This document shows positions 63,248-64,000 of a DNA stretch of 64,000 nt, piece after piece. How positions within the stretch are numbered: position 1 is the stretch's first letter; each line of letters opens with the position of its first letter. The DNA comes from Streptomyces luteogriseus. Lineage in GTDB: Bacteria > Actinomycetota > Actinomycetes > Streptomycetales > Streptomycetaceae. A program made the translations under genes and the position numbers. Below the pieces are notes generated by a model. It was given only the letters and a program-made list of their open reading frames with translations, did not search any database and was not told where the DNA came from. The stretch is from contig NZ_JACHMS010000001.1 of the NCBI RefSeq assembly GCF_014205055.1, forward strand, positions 1,798,001 to 1,862,000, in the 5' to 3' direction.

Positions 63248-64000
63248 GCACCACCGCCGAGCTTCTCAAGCAGGCTTCCGAGCTGTTCCCGGACGAGGTC
63301 GTCACGAGTGCGCACGTACGCCACTTCGACCTCCCCCTGGGTGCCGGGCGCTTCGCCCTGATCACCCTGGACAACGGCCACGACCACACCAAGCCGACCA
63401 CCTTCGGCCCGGCCTCGCTGGCGAACCTGAACGCCGCGATCGACCAGGTCGAGAAGGAGGCGGCGGACGGCGAGATCGTCGGCGTCGGCCTCACCGGCAA
63501 GCCGTTCATCTTCGCGGTCGGCGCCGACCTCAAGGGCGTGGAGATCCTCAAGGAGTACGAGCACGCCCTCGCCATCGGCAAGGGCGGCCACGAGGTCTTC
63601 AAGCGGCTGTCCAAGCTGGCCGTGCCGACCTTCGCGTACTACAACGGCGCCGCGATGGGCGGCGGTGTCGAGGTCGGTCTGCACTGCACCTACCGGACCG
63701 TCTCCGCGGCCCTCCCGGCGTTCTCGCTGCCCGAGGTCTTCCTCGGTCTGGTCCCGGGCTGGGGCGGCTGCGCCCTGCTGCCGAACCTGATCGGCCCCGA
63801 GAAGGCCGTCTCGGTGATCATCGAGAACAGCCTCAACCAGAACAAGCAGCTCAAGGGCAAGCAGGTCTACGAGCTCGGGATCGCCGACGCGATCTTCGAG
63901 GGCGCGGACTTCCTGGAGCAGTCGCTGATCTGGACCGCGGCCGTCCTCAAGGGCGAGCTGGAGATCGAGCGCCCGGTCATCGACCGCGGCGAGGCCTGGG
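63244..64000 (+). CDS. fadB: Fatty acid oxidation complex FadB, N-terminal part, cut by the window edge
   Basis: Visible residues 1-252, open to the end of the window. This is the enoyl-CoA hydratase (crotonase) half: ITLDNGHDHTKPTTFGPASL near the N-terminus, GVGLTGKPFIFAVGADLKGV as the oxyanion region, and AAMGGGVEVGLHCTYRT followed by LPEVFLGLVPGWGG for the catalytic Glu area. In complete FadB it precedes a 3-hydroxyacyl-CoA dehydrogenase half. GTG start overlaps fadA stop. The hydration and dehydrogenation steps feed FadA. Confidence 0.94.
   Translation, partial: MSTTAELLKQASELFPDEVVTSAHVRHFDLPLGAGRFALITLDNGHDHTKPTTFGPASLANLNAAIDQVEKEAADGEIVGVGLTGKPFIFAVGADLKGVEILKEYEHALAIGKGGHEVFKRLSKLAVPTFAYYNGAAMGGGVEVGLHCTYRTVSAALPAFSLPEVFLGLVPGWGGCALLPNLIGPEKAVSVIIENSLNQNKQLKGKQVYELGIADAIFEGADFLEQSLIWTAAVLKGELEIERPVIDRGEAW

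Overview
The window is a piece of a high-GC actinobacterial chromosome, almost certainly Streptomyces. Genes have strong G/C third-position bias and GTG/ATG starts, and adjacent genes often overlap by 4 bases (ATGA/GTGA). Only two TTA leucine codons were found in coding sequence. The heme genes (hemE, hemY/hemG, hemQ), murC, msrB, zapE, rnd and fadAB form a chromosomal core, interrupted by accessory blocks. No tRNA, rRNA, CRISPR array, insertion sequence or integrase was seen.

Layout. (1) 2-12474, +: a tightly coupled accessory operon of at least seven genes: an Hsp70-like chaperone (cut by the window edge), a TPR protein with a possible kinase-like remnant, a membrane-anchored TPR protein, a small protein, a helical repeat protein, a TIR-domain/beta-propeller protein and a giant TPR protein. 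It ends in a 19-bp hairpin shared with msrB. (2) 12455-17033: msrB, murC, a conserved hypothetical, a RibD-like reductase and zapE. (3) 17232-28685: a secreted small protein, carbonic anhydrase and SulP transporter (bicarbonate module), slipin, PhoX-like protein, an ArsR/SRPBCC pair, a FAD-Rieske oxidoreductase, a Pth2-like protein, small membrane proteins and a DUF692/MNIO enzyme. (4) 28725-33307, -: a choline-to-betaine operon (aldehyde dehydrogenase, GMC choline oxidase/dehydrogenase, permease). (5) 33691-46677: DUF4142 and TIGR04222-like proteins, a secreted peptidase, the heme block (hemQ, hemY, hemE) with interspersed oxidoreductase and hypothetical genes, DUF3000, an orphan LuxR-type regulator and ribonuclease D. 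(6) 46708-53464: a sugar ABC transporter (-) divergent from a GH2 beta-mannosidase and LacI regulator (+), with two ACCGGT operator-like sites between them. (7) 53523-61806, -: a second coupled accessory operon: Lon-like protease/WD40 membrane protein, propeller lipoprotein, CCA-family nucleotidyltransferase, unknown protein and a SLATT two-TM protein. (8) 62030-64000: fadA and the start of fadB.

The two coupled operons (regions 1 and 7) are the unusual content. Both look like multi-component sensing or conflict systems. Region 1 joins a chaperone, TPR scaffolds and a TIR (potential NADase) effector. Region 7 joins a protease-propeller receptor, a nucleotidyltransferase and a SLATT pore-type effector. 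Each carries one in-frame TTA codon (2683-2685 and 60874-60876), so both are predicted to depend on bldA tRNA and hence on developmental stage. Their functions are inferred from domain content only; neither matches a named system that I know.
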